Shown piece after piece: positions 12,931 through 24,544 of a stretch of 64,000 nucleotides of DNA. Below the pieces are notes generated by a model. The model made no database searches and had not been told where the DNA came from. It saw nothing but the letters and a program-made list of their open reading frames with translations. A program made the translations under genes and the position numbers. Origin of the DNA: Corythucha ciliata (taxonomy: Eukaryota; Arthropoda; Insecta; Hemiptera; Tingidae); contig CM075941.1 in NCBI GenBank assembly GCA_038030265.1, positions 58,567,952 through 58,631,951 on the forward strand. Reading direction: 5' to 3'. Numbering within the stretch: position 1 is the stretch's first letter; each line of letters begins with the position of its first letter.

Positions 12931-15350
12931 CAGTGGCGTAGGGAGGAATTTGTCCTGAGAGGGGGGGGGGACCAGATTGAAACCTTGTACGGGTGGGGGG
13001 AGAGGGTTAATTTCACATTTTAGTTCGTTATTCCACCCAGCCAGCGCACTCTTGCAATCTGGACATCTTGCTGGCCTCACCACAGCCACAATCTCTCAGT
13101 TAGGGGCGATTTTTGAAATCTAACTACAAAATAGCGCTTTTTTGGCCGAGTGTATAGCTGCAGATTAGCGGTTTTCCCCCGCCCCCTCCCATAGCCATGA
13201 ATTTGCGCATTTCCTCAACTTTAGCAGCAAAGTATCGTTTTTATGAGCGATGTTTCTTCATTATCCACGAGTTTTGGCGTTTTTCTCAATTTTAGCAGCA
13301 TATTACCGATTTTTTAAAATTTTGTACCAGGTAGTTAGCACTTTTCTCATTTTTAGCTGGAAATGAACGTTTTCCTTAAGTGTTTTCCTCAAAATTAGCC
13401 GCAAAATAGGGGGACTTTTCATGAATTAGGATTTTTTAGGTTCACCATACGCAATTCTTGAGCGATTTAGCGATTTCAGTTTACTCGCGAATTAGCGGTT
13501 TCTTCACCTATTGCCATAAATTGGCACTATGCCTTTAGAATCCGCAAATTGGCGTATATTCACTTTTTGGCGCAAAATAGAATTTTTCTCAATTTCAACC
13601 GCGAATTAGCGCTTTTTTAAAATTGTAGCGGAGACGCGTCTTAGCGTTTCAAACCTGTGAATTAGCGAATTTTCTCAATTTCAGTCACAAATTGGCGTTT
13701 CGCGCAATTTTAGCTGTAAATTGGCGAGTTTTTCTATTTTTAGCCGCGAATTTGCAATTTTCTCAATTTTTGGGGTTAACAATAAACCTTCTCTTTTTTG
13801 ACCAGGGCCCTATTGCACAATGTTTTATTAGCTAATAATATAAGTAGAATCACATGATTTCACATGCATTCTACTTATATTATTAGCTAATAAAACATTG
13901 TGCAATAGGGCCCAGGCTGATTAATTTATTTTCTGAATATTACCCGCAAAATATGGGGACTTTTCACGAATTAGGACTTTTTAGGTTCACCATAAGCAGT
14001 GCATGAGCGATTTTTCTCAGTTTACTTGCGCATTAGCGGTTTCTTCGCTTATTGCCATAAATTGGCGCTTTTTTTCAATTTCAGCCTGAAAAGTTGCCTT
14101 CAGAATCCGCAGATTGGCGTATATTCAGTTTTTGGAGCAAATTAGAATTTTTCACAATTTCAACCGCGAATTAGCACTTTTTTTTTTTCAATTGTAGCGG
14201 CGACGCGTCTTAGCGTTTCAAACCTGTGAATTAGCGAATTTTCTCAATTTCATTCACAAATTGGCGTTTGGCGCAATTTTAGCGGTAAATTGGCGAGTTT
14301 TTCCATTTTTAGCCGCGAATTAGCAATTTTCTTAATTTTTGGGCATGAAATTAACCTTTCTCTTAATTTTGACCAGGCTGATTATTTTATTTTCTAAATA
14401 TTACCCGCATATTAGCGGTTTTTGTCATTTTACCTCCGCATTAACAATTTTTTATAACTTTTATAGGTATAGATCATTGCTTCTTCACAGTTCTAGCCGT
14501 GAATTAGCGTATTTTTTAACATTATACTATAGCCATGCATGAATTCGCCGTTTTTCTGAATTTTAGTCACAAAAATGCCTTCAGAAGGTGCGAATTTAAA
14601 TTATAAATGTAAATCTTTTTGTTCAAACCTTTTTTAAACCAAAAAATTTACATCTATTCGTCCATTTCTGTCAAAAAATCATCATTTTTAAATTATAAAT
14701 TTCACGGCACTTAATTTGAGAATTAATGATGTTTCTCAATTTTAGCAGCGAGGTAGCGTTTCCAGCCCGTGCATTACCTACCGAGTTTAGTCAATTTTTG
14801 CCAAGAACTGGCGTTTGAACCAATTTAAGCTGCAAATTAGCAATTTTTTCTATTTTTAAACTGAGAATTAGCACTTTGCCCAAATTTAAACTGAAAATTA
14901 ACGTTTTTCTTAATTTTGGCTACGCTAAATGGTGATTTTTTCAATTTTTGCCGCGAAGTTGTGATTTTCTTCATTTTGTATCTGCGAATTAACATTTTTC
15001 CACGACTTTATATCTGCATATTGCATGTTAGCGATTTTCCCCAATTTCAGCAGTGAAATAGCATTTTGTGCTAATTTTGCGGCCATTCAGCATCCTATTC
15101 CTTTTTTCATACGTGAATAGGTGATTTTACGCCATTTCAGTTGTGAATTTGCCATTTTTGTCCAATTTTAACCTGAAAGCGTCTTTTATTTGTGAATATT
15201 ATAGCGTGTTTTCTCAACTTTGAAGGCGGGGTTTGCCCAAATACAACACTTTTGCGTTGATTTCCGCAATTTATTCATAGAATGGCCTTCATGAACCGCG
15301 AATCATCGATTTTTTTTCTTAATTTTAGTCTGGAAGTTGCATCGCGAGAC
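12931..15350. mobile_element. hAT-like element, left terminus plus F3 array; right end not found
   Basis: The left terminus CAGTGGCGTAGGGAGG is followed by a long G-run and then, from about 13080, by F3 units in minus orientation. The 8 bp before it (GCTCTGCG, 12923-12930) are not found again near the other end. The right boundary is therefore unresolved and may be truncated. The stretch 14770-15345 is closely related to 38225-38740, showing that both derive from one subfamily. A ~445-bp higher-order unit is repeated: the sequence around 13390 recurs around 13945 once the inserted palindrome is discounted. Confidence 0.65.
13805..13913. mobile_element. 109-bp palindromic foldback MITE
   Basis: Two essentially perfect inverted arms of about 46 bp, starting GGGCCCTATTGCACAATG, flank a loop of under 20 bp. 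The sister copy of the surrounding repeat at about 14371 reads GACCAGGCTGATT without interruption, which gives the empty site. CAG is present on both sides, so a 3-bp duplication is possible. The termini recall PIF/Harbinger-type elements, but the family is not certain. Confidence 0.8.
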
Positions 15351-15550
15351 CTTTGGCTTCCCCGTTGGCAACCACACCGTAGGCAGCCGCCCTCCCCTGG
15401 ACTCAAAAGCGCAGATTTAGTGGGGCAGTTGCCCACCCCTTGATACATTCTGGAACTATAAATCCTTCAGGATAACCATAATTGTGTTTCGTTGGCGCTC
15501 CCTAAAAAAGAAATTCTCGGATTTCGCTATTAATGAAATCGATTTCACGA
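15351..15550. other. Short non-array spacer
   Basis: This is a short stretch between the F3 array and the reversed F1 array. It contains CCCTCCCCTGG and GCCCACCCC, which could be a decayed hAT-like end, but no terminus can be fixed. Confidence 0.4.
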
Positions 15551-15850
15551 ATTTCGCAAGGGTGAAAATGGCAAAATCGACAATTTTCGCACCAGGAATG
15601 TTCAACTTTTATGGACTATTTGAAGTTTATAACAAAATTGCTTAACTGACTTTACGAGCTCTAAAAATGGATAAACTGACGAATCACGCTCTAAAATGCC
15701 TGAACACGTGACTCCTGCCCTGAAAATGGCAAAATCAACCATTCCCCTTGCGCCGGAAATGACCAACCTGCCCGTTCTCGCCTTTGCTTTGGGACATACT
15801 ATTTTGCGCCTATACAACAGGAAAAACTGACTCTACGCGCCCGGAATTAT
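15551..15850. repeat. F1 array, reverse orientation
   Basis: Units such as CCCTGAAAATGGCAAAATC and AACTGACGAATCACGC are the reverse complement of the F1 unit seen at 1-1880. The block is short and grades into the next array. Confidence 0.7.
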
Positions 15851-16980
15851 GGCAATTATGGTCCCCACATCACCAACTATAGTCAAACTGGTCGAAACTC
15901 GTCAGTTGTGTGATAAAATTGCCTGTTTTGAGATTAAACCGTCAGGCCTGTTTTGTAGTGACGTCTACAGTCATGTGGCAACACGTCAGTTTTGGCATGA
16001 AATCGTTTTGTTTTGGTATAAAATCGTCACATTTAGGAAGAATTCGTCAGTTTTGTGGTGAAATCGCCGATTTTAAAAGCAGAGTCGTTCCCTCATTTGG
16101 CCTAAAATCACCAGTTTTGGAGAACACTTTTGTTAAAGTGTGAAAGTGTGACATTATCAGTTTTGGAGTAAATTATCTAATTTTGGGGGGAAATCGTCGT
16201 TTCGGTTGTAAAATATTCATTTTTGAAATGAAACAGAAAAATGTAATTTTACGTTATAATCGCCGGTTTTTGTAGTGATATCTTCAGTTGTTGAGAGTAA
16301 CACGTCCACTTTGCCAAGAAATTGTACGTTTTTTGAATAAAATCGCCACTTGAGTGATGAATTCGGCAGTTTTTAATGCAGAGTGGTCGGTTTTGGTAAG
16401 ATCATTCCATTTTTATCAGTTTGGGTTAAACCATTCAGTTTTACAGGCTCGTTTCACACATACGCGGATTCCAGGAGGTGCGGTTGCTACGCAGCGCAAA
16501 CGCGGTGGGTGTCTCGCATGTTTGAACGGCTGAAATTCGGTCTTTACGCGGCAGCTGGTTGGGTTTTAAAATTGCTAGTTGTGCTGTGCAAACTTTAGTT
16601 TAGGCGTAAACACTTCGGCTCTGTAGCGTAAAATCGTCAGTTCAAACTCAACAAAAAACAAACGTCAGTTCTGAGTTCAAATCGATATTGTTTTTGTTAA
16701 GAAATGTTGGATTTTTTACGTCTCTCGGACAACACGTTGATGAAAAGTCGGACACCCAGTATATTTGATTGCCAAACGAGTCCATTTTCTACAAGTATCG
16801 ATTTCCGGGGAAAACATTGTCAGCTTTTGTATAGAAAATCAGGAATAGAAGGCTAAAACCGATAGTTTCCCAACGAATATGTTAGTTTTTGATGGATTAC
16901 AACCCTTAGTGTGAAAACTCAGCTTCCGGGGTAGCTTTTGACGATTTATTGCGAAAATTTAAGATTTAATGAACTACCAG
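15851..16980. repeat. F4 degenerate array (AAATCGTCAGTTTTGG unit)
   Basis: Repeats of AAATCGTCAGTTTTGG with a variable linker occur about every 22-30 bp, clearest at 15900-16400. It shares the CGTCAGTTTT core with F1 but lacks the GGGCGCGAAT half. Units fade towards 16980. The open frames at 15849-16143 and 16383-16598 are by-products of the periodic sequence. Confidence 0.7.
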
Positions 16981-17119
16981 TTAACAGCGCTTTCTTAAGG
17001 GTATCCCGCACGTCGCTCGTTCGTCTTTCACTCGTCGTGAGAGGGATATGGCACTGCAGGGTCCGTTTCCTCGGGACCGGCCTTCATTGTGGGGGGGGGG
17101 TGGAGGGGGAGCCTGGAAA

Positions 17120-17345
17120 AGGAAGAAAGTAGAAAAATGGAAAATATCACTGTGGTTAGAGCTCAAAACTGTGGTTTGGAGCTTTGCTGTGAGTGGAACG
17201 TTACTGTGGTTTAACGTTGTAATTGTGGTTAGAGTTTTTTTTATAGTTGGAGGTTGGCTGAGTTTGGACCTTTTGGACACTTGCTGTGGCTGGACCTTGG
17301 CTGTGGTTGGACCTTGGCTGTGGTTGGTAGCTAGTTTCATACTCC
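17120..17345. repeat. TGTGGTTGGACCTTGGC minisatellite
   Basis: Short variants of CTGTGGTTGGACCTTGG recur, clearest at 17283-17330, with more diverged copies back to about 17150. A 150-codon open frame (17048-17500) crosses it, but its product is low-complexity and it overlaps a 140-codon frame on the other strand, as expected of repeat-derived frames. Confidence 0.7.
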
Positions 17346-17399
17346 TGGTAGTAATGGGGTGTAGATGGCGTTTGGGAATGATCACAGTCATGCAGCTGA

Positions 17400-20300
17400 A
17401 CATCCATATCTATGACATGAAATTATCAATTTCTGGAGCCGGATACATTATTTTGGAGAATTTTAACGATTTCCTTGCCACTCCCGAAGCTAACGTGTGA
17501 GAGACTTTGGACTAGAAACCGCATCGAGCTCTTCCCCCGGAAGTAGGGGGCTCGAGTTCCTCCCTAGATCTGCACGCCTACCTGTCTCAAAATTCGCAGA
17601 TTCTAGCCATAGACATTGTAACCAAGACCGCACGAACTTTGGGTTGACTTTCTGTGTGTTGGTCATTTGGTATCGATCAACTAGCGAGCCTGCAGCGGCA
17701 GGCCTTACTGCTAGCACTTACTGTCTTTACCTATATGTATAATGCTTGCGTTACTAATCCAATAAGGCTACCATCATGCCTGAAATCTCATTTTTTGTTT
17801 TTTATTAAATTGCAGCAGTATCATTTTGAATGTAATAACCTCCCCCACCCCACCATTCTTCTCTTTTACTCTTCAAAATCTAGTTATTTTAAACATGGGT
17901 GAATATATTTAATGCCAGGAGTACGCCCGCCCTTTTAGATTCACCAAGAAAACAATGCATATGTATGAATATCTCAGCACCGAAGCTCTCTCCCCCACCA
18001 CCCCCACCACCCGATCTAAAATACAACGCATATGAAAATATTCCTAGGCCCGCTTTTGGCACGCTCTCTTTAACATAGTCCGCCTATTAAAGGCAATTAT
18101 TCAAATTTTGATGACTGCCTCTTCCTCTCCCATCACTTTTCTGACTTGTCTCTCTTTCTCTCGTTAACTATTCACTTTGAGCTAGAGAGAGCGAGTGAGA
18201 TGGAATATAAAATGCATTCATATTGGTTGGCAGGAGGGGAGGGGGGTTGATAGAGTGAGTAAAGGTGTGAGAGTTTAGATGAAGGAAAAAGGGTGTAAAA
18301 AGGGCTGATGAAAAGTGGGATATGGAAAGCGTTCAAAGGCGTTTTTTTGGTGTTTTTTTTTTATGTGCATACAGTGTTAGAGGAAAAAAGAAGAAAACTT
18401 GATTTTTAGACTTTTATTTGAAGAGGAACGCGTTTAACGAAAAAAACACTTTTTTTTTCTGCATTCCCAACATTTTTTCAGCTTTCCATAGGAACGTTTC
18501 TCCCTTTTTTTTTCTATTCCCACTTAACCCGATCAAGCAAATCAACATTAAAGTTTTTTTTTGTTAAAAAACTAATTAGTTAAATGGAATTAGAAAATTA
18601 AGACTTTATTACTGCGAGTGTATCATTAAATGGATTGAAGTATGCTTCTTTGTTAACTGAATTGAGCAGGACCAATTCATGCAGAAAGTTCTAGGTCCGC
18701 TTTATACTGTTTTTACTTTTAAGGGATTAGGGACTTGCCTTAATGAGAGACCCCCCCCCCCACGACCACCACCACCACAGCCCTAGTAATCTTTTACTGC
18801 TCGCCGAATTTAGAGGGAAAAATGGGATCGTTATTGCAAAACAGTACAACTTGATTTTTATTCTAGGGTTACACCTATCGATTTATCCTGCTGTCAGCTG
18901 TTTTTTTTTCTCATTGCTTCTGAGACTAGAAAACAATAAAAAGCGTGGCCGTTGGTACATTTCCGGCTGATCGTTTCTTATTATCCAGCTGACGAAGTTG
19001 ATGCACTCTGGCTTGCTATATAGGCAAGATCATTCAAAGTACAACAGCCAGCTCTTTCCGCCGCTGTTTTTTATTCCCAGAAGAGTGTCTGGTCACACCC
19101 CCTCCCTCCCTCCCACCCAGTACAGAGCCATTCCACCCCACCATCGACAGGAAATTCAGTTTGAACGTTCAAAGGAAATTGTCGACATTTTTTCGCTGGG
19201 AGAAAACGTTCTATACGATTTGAGATTCTCTCAATCAAAAGTCGTTTTCGGAATGTCGGCATATCTTTCATGGATTCATTCTATATACGGTTTAACGGCC
19301 CAGATTTTAGTTAATGTGCGTCTTCCCTTTTGGAAAATAATTAGCTTGCTAGTTCATATTTGTGTAGGATAAATAAAGATTAATGCCTCAATTATTTTAC
19401 CCTATCCATTTGTTCTTATTTGTTCTCAGAAGTGAAAGTAACACATACCTAGGCATATTCTTCCGAAACTAGAATGTTAAGCATTAATCATTTTCTATTT
19501 GTTTTTAGTTTTTATTCTCACCCCCACCCTCCCATCACCGTTGATTCGAGCTCCCTCATTTACCATTTATTTACATTCCGCTCTTCAAAAGATTGTTTAA
19601 TTAAAGCCGATGATCTACAGCGTGTTGGATCTCTGCCACTGTGGCTTGTTACAGTTTTACACAAACTCAGTTCCCCCCCTTCGTTCCCACCGACCAACGA
19701 CTGGTTGATGAGGTGTGGGTGGAGGAGGCCAACTTTTAATTAACTGATTCTTTATCATCGAAACCGAGCATTTTCTCGGCTCTTCCCTTTAAATTATTTG
19801 GCTTCTAGCTTCTAGTAGTTTGAAATTATTTAGTCGGATTTATTTACTCAACATAAAATATTACCACCCTCTTAAGACGATGTGTTGTAGTACGTCTGTT
19901 GGAAAAAAAATGCTTGCCAGATTCCCCCCCCCCCCCCACCAGGAAATGCACGTTAGTGCTGCGGGGGGGGGGGAATTTTAAACTCGGTAAACTGCCACAG
20001 AGTGCTGGAAACAATGGGAAGTTTTGTCGTGACGCTCAGCCTCCACACTATAATGGTGTTATATGTGCTCTATCCTACAGTGACAATGGCCGGGGGGGGG
20101 GGTGGAGGTGGGGGAAGACAACGACTTCTCCACGGAATTAGTGGGTAGAATTTCGTAACATTCCGTGGACGCTCTCGCTCTTTTATTCTCGTTTTTGTGT
20201 TCGTTTTAAGAAGATTGCTCCTTTTTAAGACACGGTGAGCGGGAAGGGGGAGGGCCGAAAGGGTGGGAAGGGGAAGAACCTTTAGAACCGTATGGAAATG

Positions 20301-21355
20301 TTGTTTTTTTTTTTTTTTATATAAATAAAAGCGGACGGGGCATGCATTGAGAAAGTTTTAGGATAACATTACCCTACAGATGGTTAGCTCAAAAAAAGCC
20401 TTAAGTTTCTCAGCTACTCGCGAAATGCTTATAAAGCGTTTTTTAAATACTTTTCAAATGCGTTCAATTTTGTTTATAAAGTTCAAAAAAGTACTACAAA
20501 GCTGAGCAATTTGAACAAAAAAACAACACAAGCAGTCAGGAATAAATGAAGAAAAAGTTTTAAAAAAATAAAGCAAGAAAGAAATATTGCGGAGAATGTA
20601 GGGGGGGGGCGCTACTTAAAATTAAAATTAAATTATGTGTTAAAGCAATTCTTTCAGCGTTGAAAATAATTGGTTTTGAGATTATGCAAATCACCTGAAA
20701 CCGTACAACTATTTGATACAGGTACGTCATATTTGGTTACTTTATTCGTGCATTTGCTCAATTATTGGCTAATTTAAACTGTGGTTTTTGGCTTTCTCCC
20801 ACCGTGTAATCATTTTTATTTGAAATAAACCGCCAAAATGAGCTCATTGGCCGTCTGTCGTCGGCCTGGAATATCTCATTTTGGGATCATTTCTTAACTT
20901 GTTGTTTTTTTTTTTTTCGTGTAAGAAAGCCGGTGTGAGATTTACAGCCAGTCACGCACGTAACATAATAAAACCCCTCCAACTGACGTTTTTCCTACGG
21001 CTTATTTGAAATTGGCGGCCGGGCGTTCGAAAAAGAGATGATTTCTCAATTTGTCAATTATACGAAATAGATAACTGTTGGTGAGGGGAGCGAGGGCAGA
21101 AAGGAAGATAATTCTGTTCCTTAATAACGGCAATTAATTACAAATTGCTTTGGTGCGTATCTTTAACTCAATGGAAGTACAGGATAGGGGGGGGGGTGGA
21201 GAGAGAGAGAGAGAGTCAGAGGGGCGTGTATAAATAAGGCATAGGGCCAGGCTGACCGCATGCCAGCTTTCGTACGTGCTACCTTCGCCCAGTCACTCAA
21301 AATGGGGGCTGTTTCTATGAGGCAAAAAGTTAATTTCTGTTCAATGTTACGCTTG
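17400..21355. other. Long non-repetitive interval, no gene recognised
   Basis: About 4 kb contain no gene I can support. The interval holds C- or G-runs (near 18752, 19925, 19965 and 20091), T-runs (12-16 bp near 20310 and 20908), CCACCACC stretches near 18000, and a (GA)n tract at 21199-21215 followed by TATAAATA at 21229-21236. Open frames of 75-124 codons (18743, 18998, 19474, 19899) have no recognisable domain. The AT-rich block 20640-21060 has a mixed, non-repetitive composition and an octamer (ATGCAAAT, 20684-20691), so it could be regulatory. Confidence 0.5.
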
Positions 21356-21359
21356 CAGC

Positions 21360-21945
21360 CACTAGCGTACCGTGGTTGGGGTGAGGGGGGCGGACCACCC
21401 CGGGCCCCCTGTCAGGCGGGGCCCTCTATTTCGCTGCTAATATCGAGGAAAACTTTTTTTAAAACACTCTAATTTTCAGCCAACACTGAGAAAAGAGCTA
21501 ATCCCCTGCTAAGTAAATTGAAAAAATCTCTAATTTGCTGCTGAAATTGAGGAAAGCTCCAAAACTCGTGGAAAATTAAGAAACTCGCTCACGGGATAAA
21601 AACGCTATTTTGCTGCTAAAGTTGAGAAATTGCGCAAATTCGTGGTTATGGGAGGGGTGAACAAAACTGCTAATCGGCGGCTGAAATTGAGAAGAACGAT
21701 AAACGCGGCCAAAATTGAGAAAATAAGCGCTGATTTTCGGGTGAAGTTGACACAAAGCACTCATTCATGGCTAAAATTCATAAATTCTCGGCTTAAACTG
21801 GTCATTAAGCGCTAATTGGCGGATGGAAAAGGTGAAATAGAGGTAATTCGTGGCTAAAATAAGGAAAAGGCTATGTTAAAATTATATGTCTTGTTCATAC
21901 AGAGAATTAGGGGCCTCTTGGAGATTTCCGTAAAGTCTCCCACTG
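21360..21945. mobile_element. hAT-like fragment of the 6865/57110 family, inverted
   Basis: The segment opens with CACTAGCGTACCGTGG and a G/C-rich stretch. This is the reverse complement of the right end of the elements ending at 10264 and 59830. F3 units in plus orientation follow to about 21890, then GGGCCTCTTGGAGATTTCCG, which corresponds to the inner left end of the same family. A clean right terminus and a target duplication are not visible, so this is a short, decayed copy. Confidence 0.65.
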
Positions 21946-22050
21946 GCCAAACAACTTCATTCCAGAGAAATAAAAAAGAAGAAACAAAAGAAGCGCGTAA
22001 GATGAAAGCGGGCTTCCCTGCCTCAATTCTTCTACCAACTCACCGGCGGA

Positions 22051-23845
22051 CGCATGTGAACCTGGCACAACTCATGTCAGAAAATTTAACGAAAAATGAA
22101 TCAATCGTTTGTTTACCGTTTGTTTACGTTTGTTTTGCCAAAATTTTCGTTTGTTTAGCATTCGGAATATGATTTTTTTTTAAAAACAGCATGTGTCGGG
22201 CTAAGTTCACGCAACCCGACACATGGGCGGAATCGTTTGTTTCGCGGCATATTCCGTCTCATTATCGTTTGTTTACGTTTGTTTAGCCATAATTTTCGTT
22301 TGTTTAGCATTTTGAATTTATATTTTCTTAAAAAATCAGCATGTGTCGGGCCAAGTTCACGCAACCCGACACATGGGCGGAATCGTTTGTTTCGCGGCAT
22401 ATTCCGTCTCATTATCGTTTGTTTACGTTTGTTTAGCCGAAATTTTCGTTTGTTTAGCATTCGGAATATGATTTTTTTTTAAAAACAGCATGTGTCGGGC
22501 TAAGTTCACGCAACCCGACACATGGGCGGAATCGTTTGTTTCGCGGCATATTCCGTCTCATTATCGTTTGTTTACGTTTGTTTAGCCATAATTTTCGTTT
22601 GTTTAGCATTTTGAATTTATATTTTCTTAAAAAATCAGCATGTGTCGGGCTAAGTTCACGCAACCCGACACATGGGTGGAATCGTTTGTTTCGCGGCATA
22701 TTCCGTCTCATTATCGTTTGTTCACGTTTCGTTTGTTTAGCATTCGGAATATGATTTTTTTTTAAAAACAGCATGTGTCGGGCTAAGTTCACGCAACCCG
22801 ACACATGGGCGGAATCGTTTGTTTCGCGGCATATTCCGTCTCATTATCGTTTGTTTAGCCATAATTTTCGTTTGTTTAGCATTTTGAATTTATATTTTCT
22901 TAAAAAATCAGCATGTGTCGGGCTAAGTTCACGCAACCCGACACATGGGTGGAATCGTTTGTTTCGCGGCATATTCCGTCTCATTATCGTTTGTTTACGT
23001 TTGTTTAGCCGGAATTTTCGTTTGTTTACCATTTCAAGTATGAATTTTTCGAAAAACAGTATGTGTCGGGCTAAGTTCACGGGCCCGACACATGGACGGA
23101 ATCGTTTGTTTAACGGCATATTCCGTCTCACTATCGTTTGTTCACGTTTGTTTAGCCAAAATTTTCGTTTGTTTAGCATTCGGAATATGATTTTCTTTTT
23201 AAAAAACAGCAGGTGTCGGACTAAGTCCACGCAAACCAACACATGGAAGGAATCGTTTGTTTCACGGCACATTCCGTCTCCATCTCGTTTGTTAATAGTA
23301 CGGTGCAATTAGACCTATACCCCAACATCCAAAGTGAAAGTTTCCCTTCAACGCCAAATTGTTCCTCACAACCCACATATTGATTGGTAAAAAGTTCCAC
23401 CATTTGGAGCTATGGGTTTGTGTAGGAGGGAGTGTTAAATTAGTAAATTCTCATTTTGTTCCAGTATTTCTCAAATATTTCGAAATCTATGCGGTTTAGC
23501 GTGAAAATGAGCGTTCACAAAAATAATCTTCATCAAATTGCCCACAAAAATGATCCCCGAGATAATAAAGGATAATCTTACTTGAATGAACAGTTCGAGA
23601 GTTACGGCGGGTTGAACATTTTTCGTATTTCGACGTTTTTGGTATAACTTAGCCCGACACAGGCTGATTTTTTAAGAAAATATAAATTCAAAATGCTAAA
23701 CAAACGAAAATTTAGGCTAAACAAACGTAAACAAACGATAATGAGACGGAAATTTTGGCAAAACAAACGTAAACAAACGGTAAACAAACGATTGATTCAT
23801 TTTTCGTTAAATTTTCTGACATGTGTTGTGCCAGGTTCACATGCG
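22051..23845. mobile_element. Complete foldback-type DNA element with 11-bp target duplication
   Basis: The element begins CGCATGTGAACCTGGCAC and ends with its reverse complement. TCACCGGCGGA is duplicated exactly outside both ends (22040-22050 and 23846-23856). The right arm (about 23640-23845) contains one unit, while the left arm has expanded into eight. An 11-bp duplication plus long inverted arms with internal tandem repeats suggests a Foldback/Mutator-like non-autonomous element. The middle (23290-23640) is unique and shows no coding domain. Confidence 0.85.
22191..23290. repeat. Eight ~150-bp tandem units in alternating A/B order
   Basis: Unit starts lie at about 22191, 22341, 22490, 22640, 22773, 22913, 23061 and 23211. 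Two versions largely alternate: one contains TCGGAATATGATTTT, the other TTTTGAATTTATATTTTC, giving a ~300-bp dimer. Each unit holds an inverted pair (ATGTGTCGGG and CCCGACACAT) and several CGTTTGTTTA(C/G) words. The 154- and 179-codon open frames across it simply translate the repeat. Confidence 0.9.
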
Positions 23846-23903
23846 TCACCGGCGGACCTTTTTGGGAAATAATTTCCACAGTTCCACTCACCCTTCACCC
23901 ATC

Positions 23904-24018
23904 GTTCATCGTGCTTAAAGACCTACTTTACACGCGCCGTGCGGTAAAGAGAGAACTCTTTTACCGTGAACTCTTTACCACACAGCGTGTGTAAAGTAGG
24001 TCTTTACGCACGATGAAC
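23904..24018. repeat. 115-bp inverted repeat (hairpin)
   Basis: The left arm, beginning GTTCATCGTGCTTAAAGACC, pairs with a right arm ending GGTCTTTACGCACGATGAAC over about 45-50 bp with few mismatches and a short loop. It resembles a MITE or hairpin-forming repeat. No target duplication is obvious. Confidence 0.75.
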
Positions 24019-24084
24019 ATCTGCTTAAACGCTTCTTTAAGAATGATCTTAGGAAATTGTAGATTATACGCCTAGTGCAAGAAA

Positions 24085-24170
24085 GCGATTTTTTGGAGGC
24101 CGAGAGAAAAAATTGGACGGGCGAGGCATAGCCGAGCCTGGCCTTTTCTCGAGACCACAAAATCACTTTT
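24085..24170. repeat. Imperfect inverted repeat
   Basis: GCGATTTTTTGGAGGCCGAG at the left pairs imperfectly with CTCGAGACCACAAAATCACT at the right, around a GC-rich middle containing GGGCGAGGCATAGCCGAGCC. Function is unknown; it is probably a small mobile-element relic. Confidence 0.45.
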
Positions 24171-24379
24171 TTGACGCGTTGTGTACAGTATTTTTTTATT
24201 AAAACATGGGCTGATTTTTTGAGCCACGGAGATAAAGTGAGTGTTTTATCCCCTAGGATAAAATTATTGACATTCTGCCATACTTTCCTTCACTAGTGAA
24301 TGAAAAAAAAAAAAAAAAAACTTTTTTCACCTTGCTCATCTCTTCAAGTAAAAATTAACTTCCCTGCTGAGGTACCTGG

Positions 24380-24530
24380 AAGGGGAATAGGGGAGAAACC
24401 GGTTCCGGTCTTTAGCCCGGTCCGGTCCCAGCAATTTTATTTTAGTCCGGTCTTCGGTCCGGGCTGTGATTAATTTCGGTCCGGTCCGGTCTTCTTGTGA
24501 GGACCGGACCGAAAAATGTCGGTCCTTAAA
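24380..24530. repeat. GGTCCGGTC-rich simple repeat
   Basis: CCGGTCCGGTC and its complement GGACCGGACC recur about six times at irregular spacing. The same words form a perfect hairpin at 25015-25050, so the two sites probably belong to one repeat family. Confidence 0.65.
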
Positions 24531-24544
24531 TGGCGTGTAGAGAA

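Noticed and set aside
17048..17500. 150-codon open frame as a gene
   Set aside because: It translates a GTGGTTGG minisatellite and a G-run, and overlaps another long frame on the opposite strand. There is no domain.
22773..23312. 179-codon frame (and opposite-strand frames of 101-154 codons) as genes
   Set aside because: The peptide repeats with the 150-bp DNA unit on both strands. It is open only because the repeat lacks stops.
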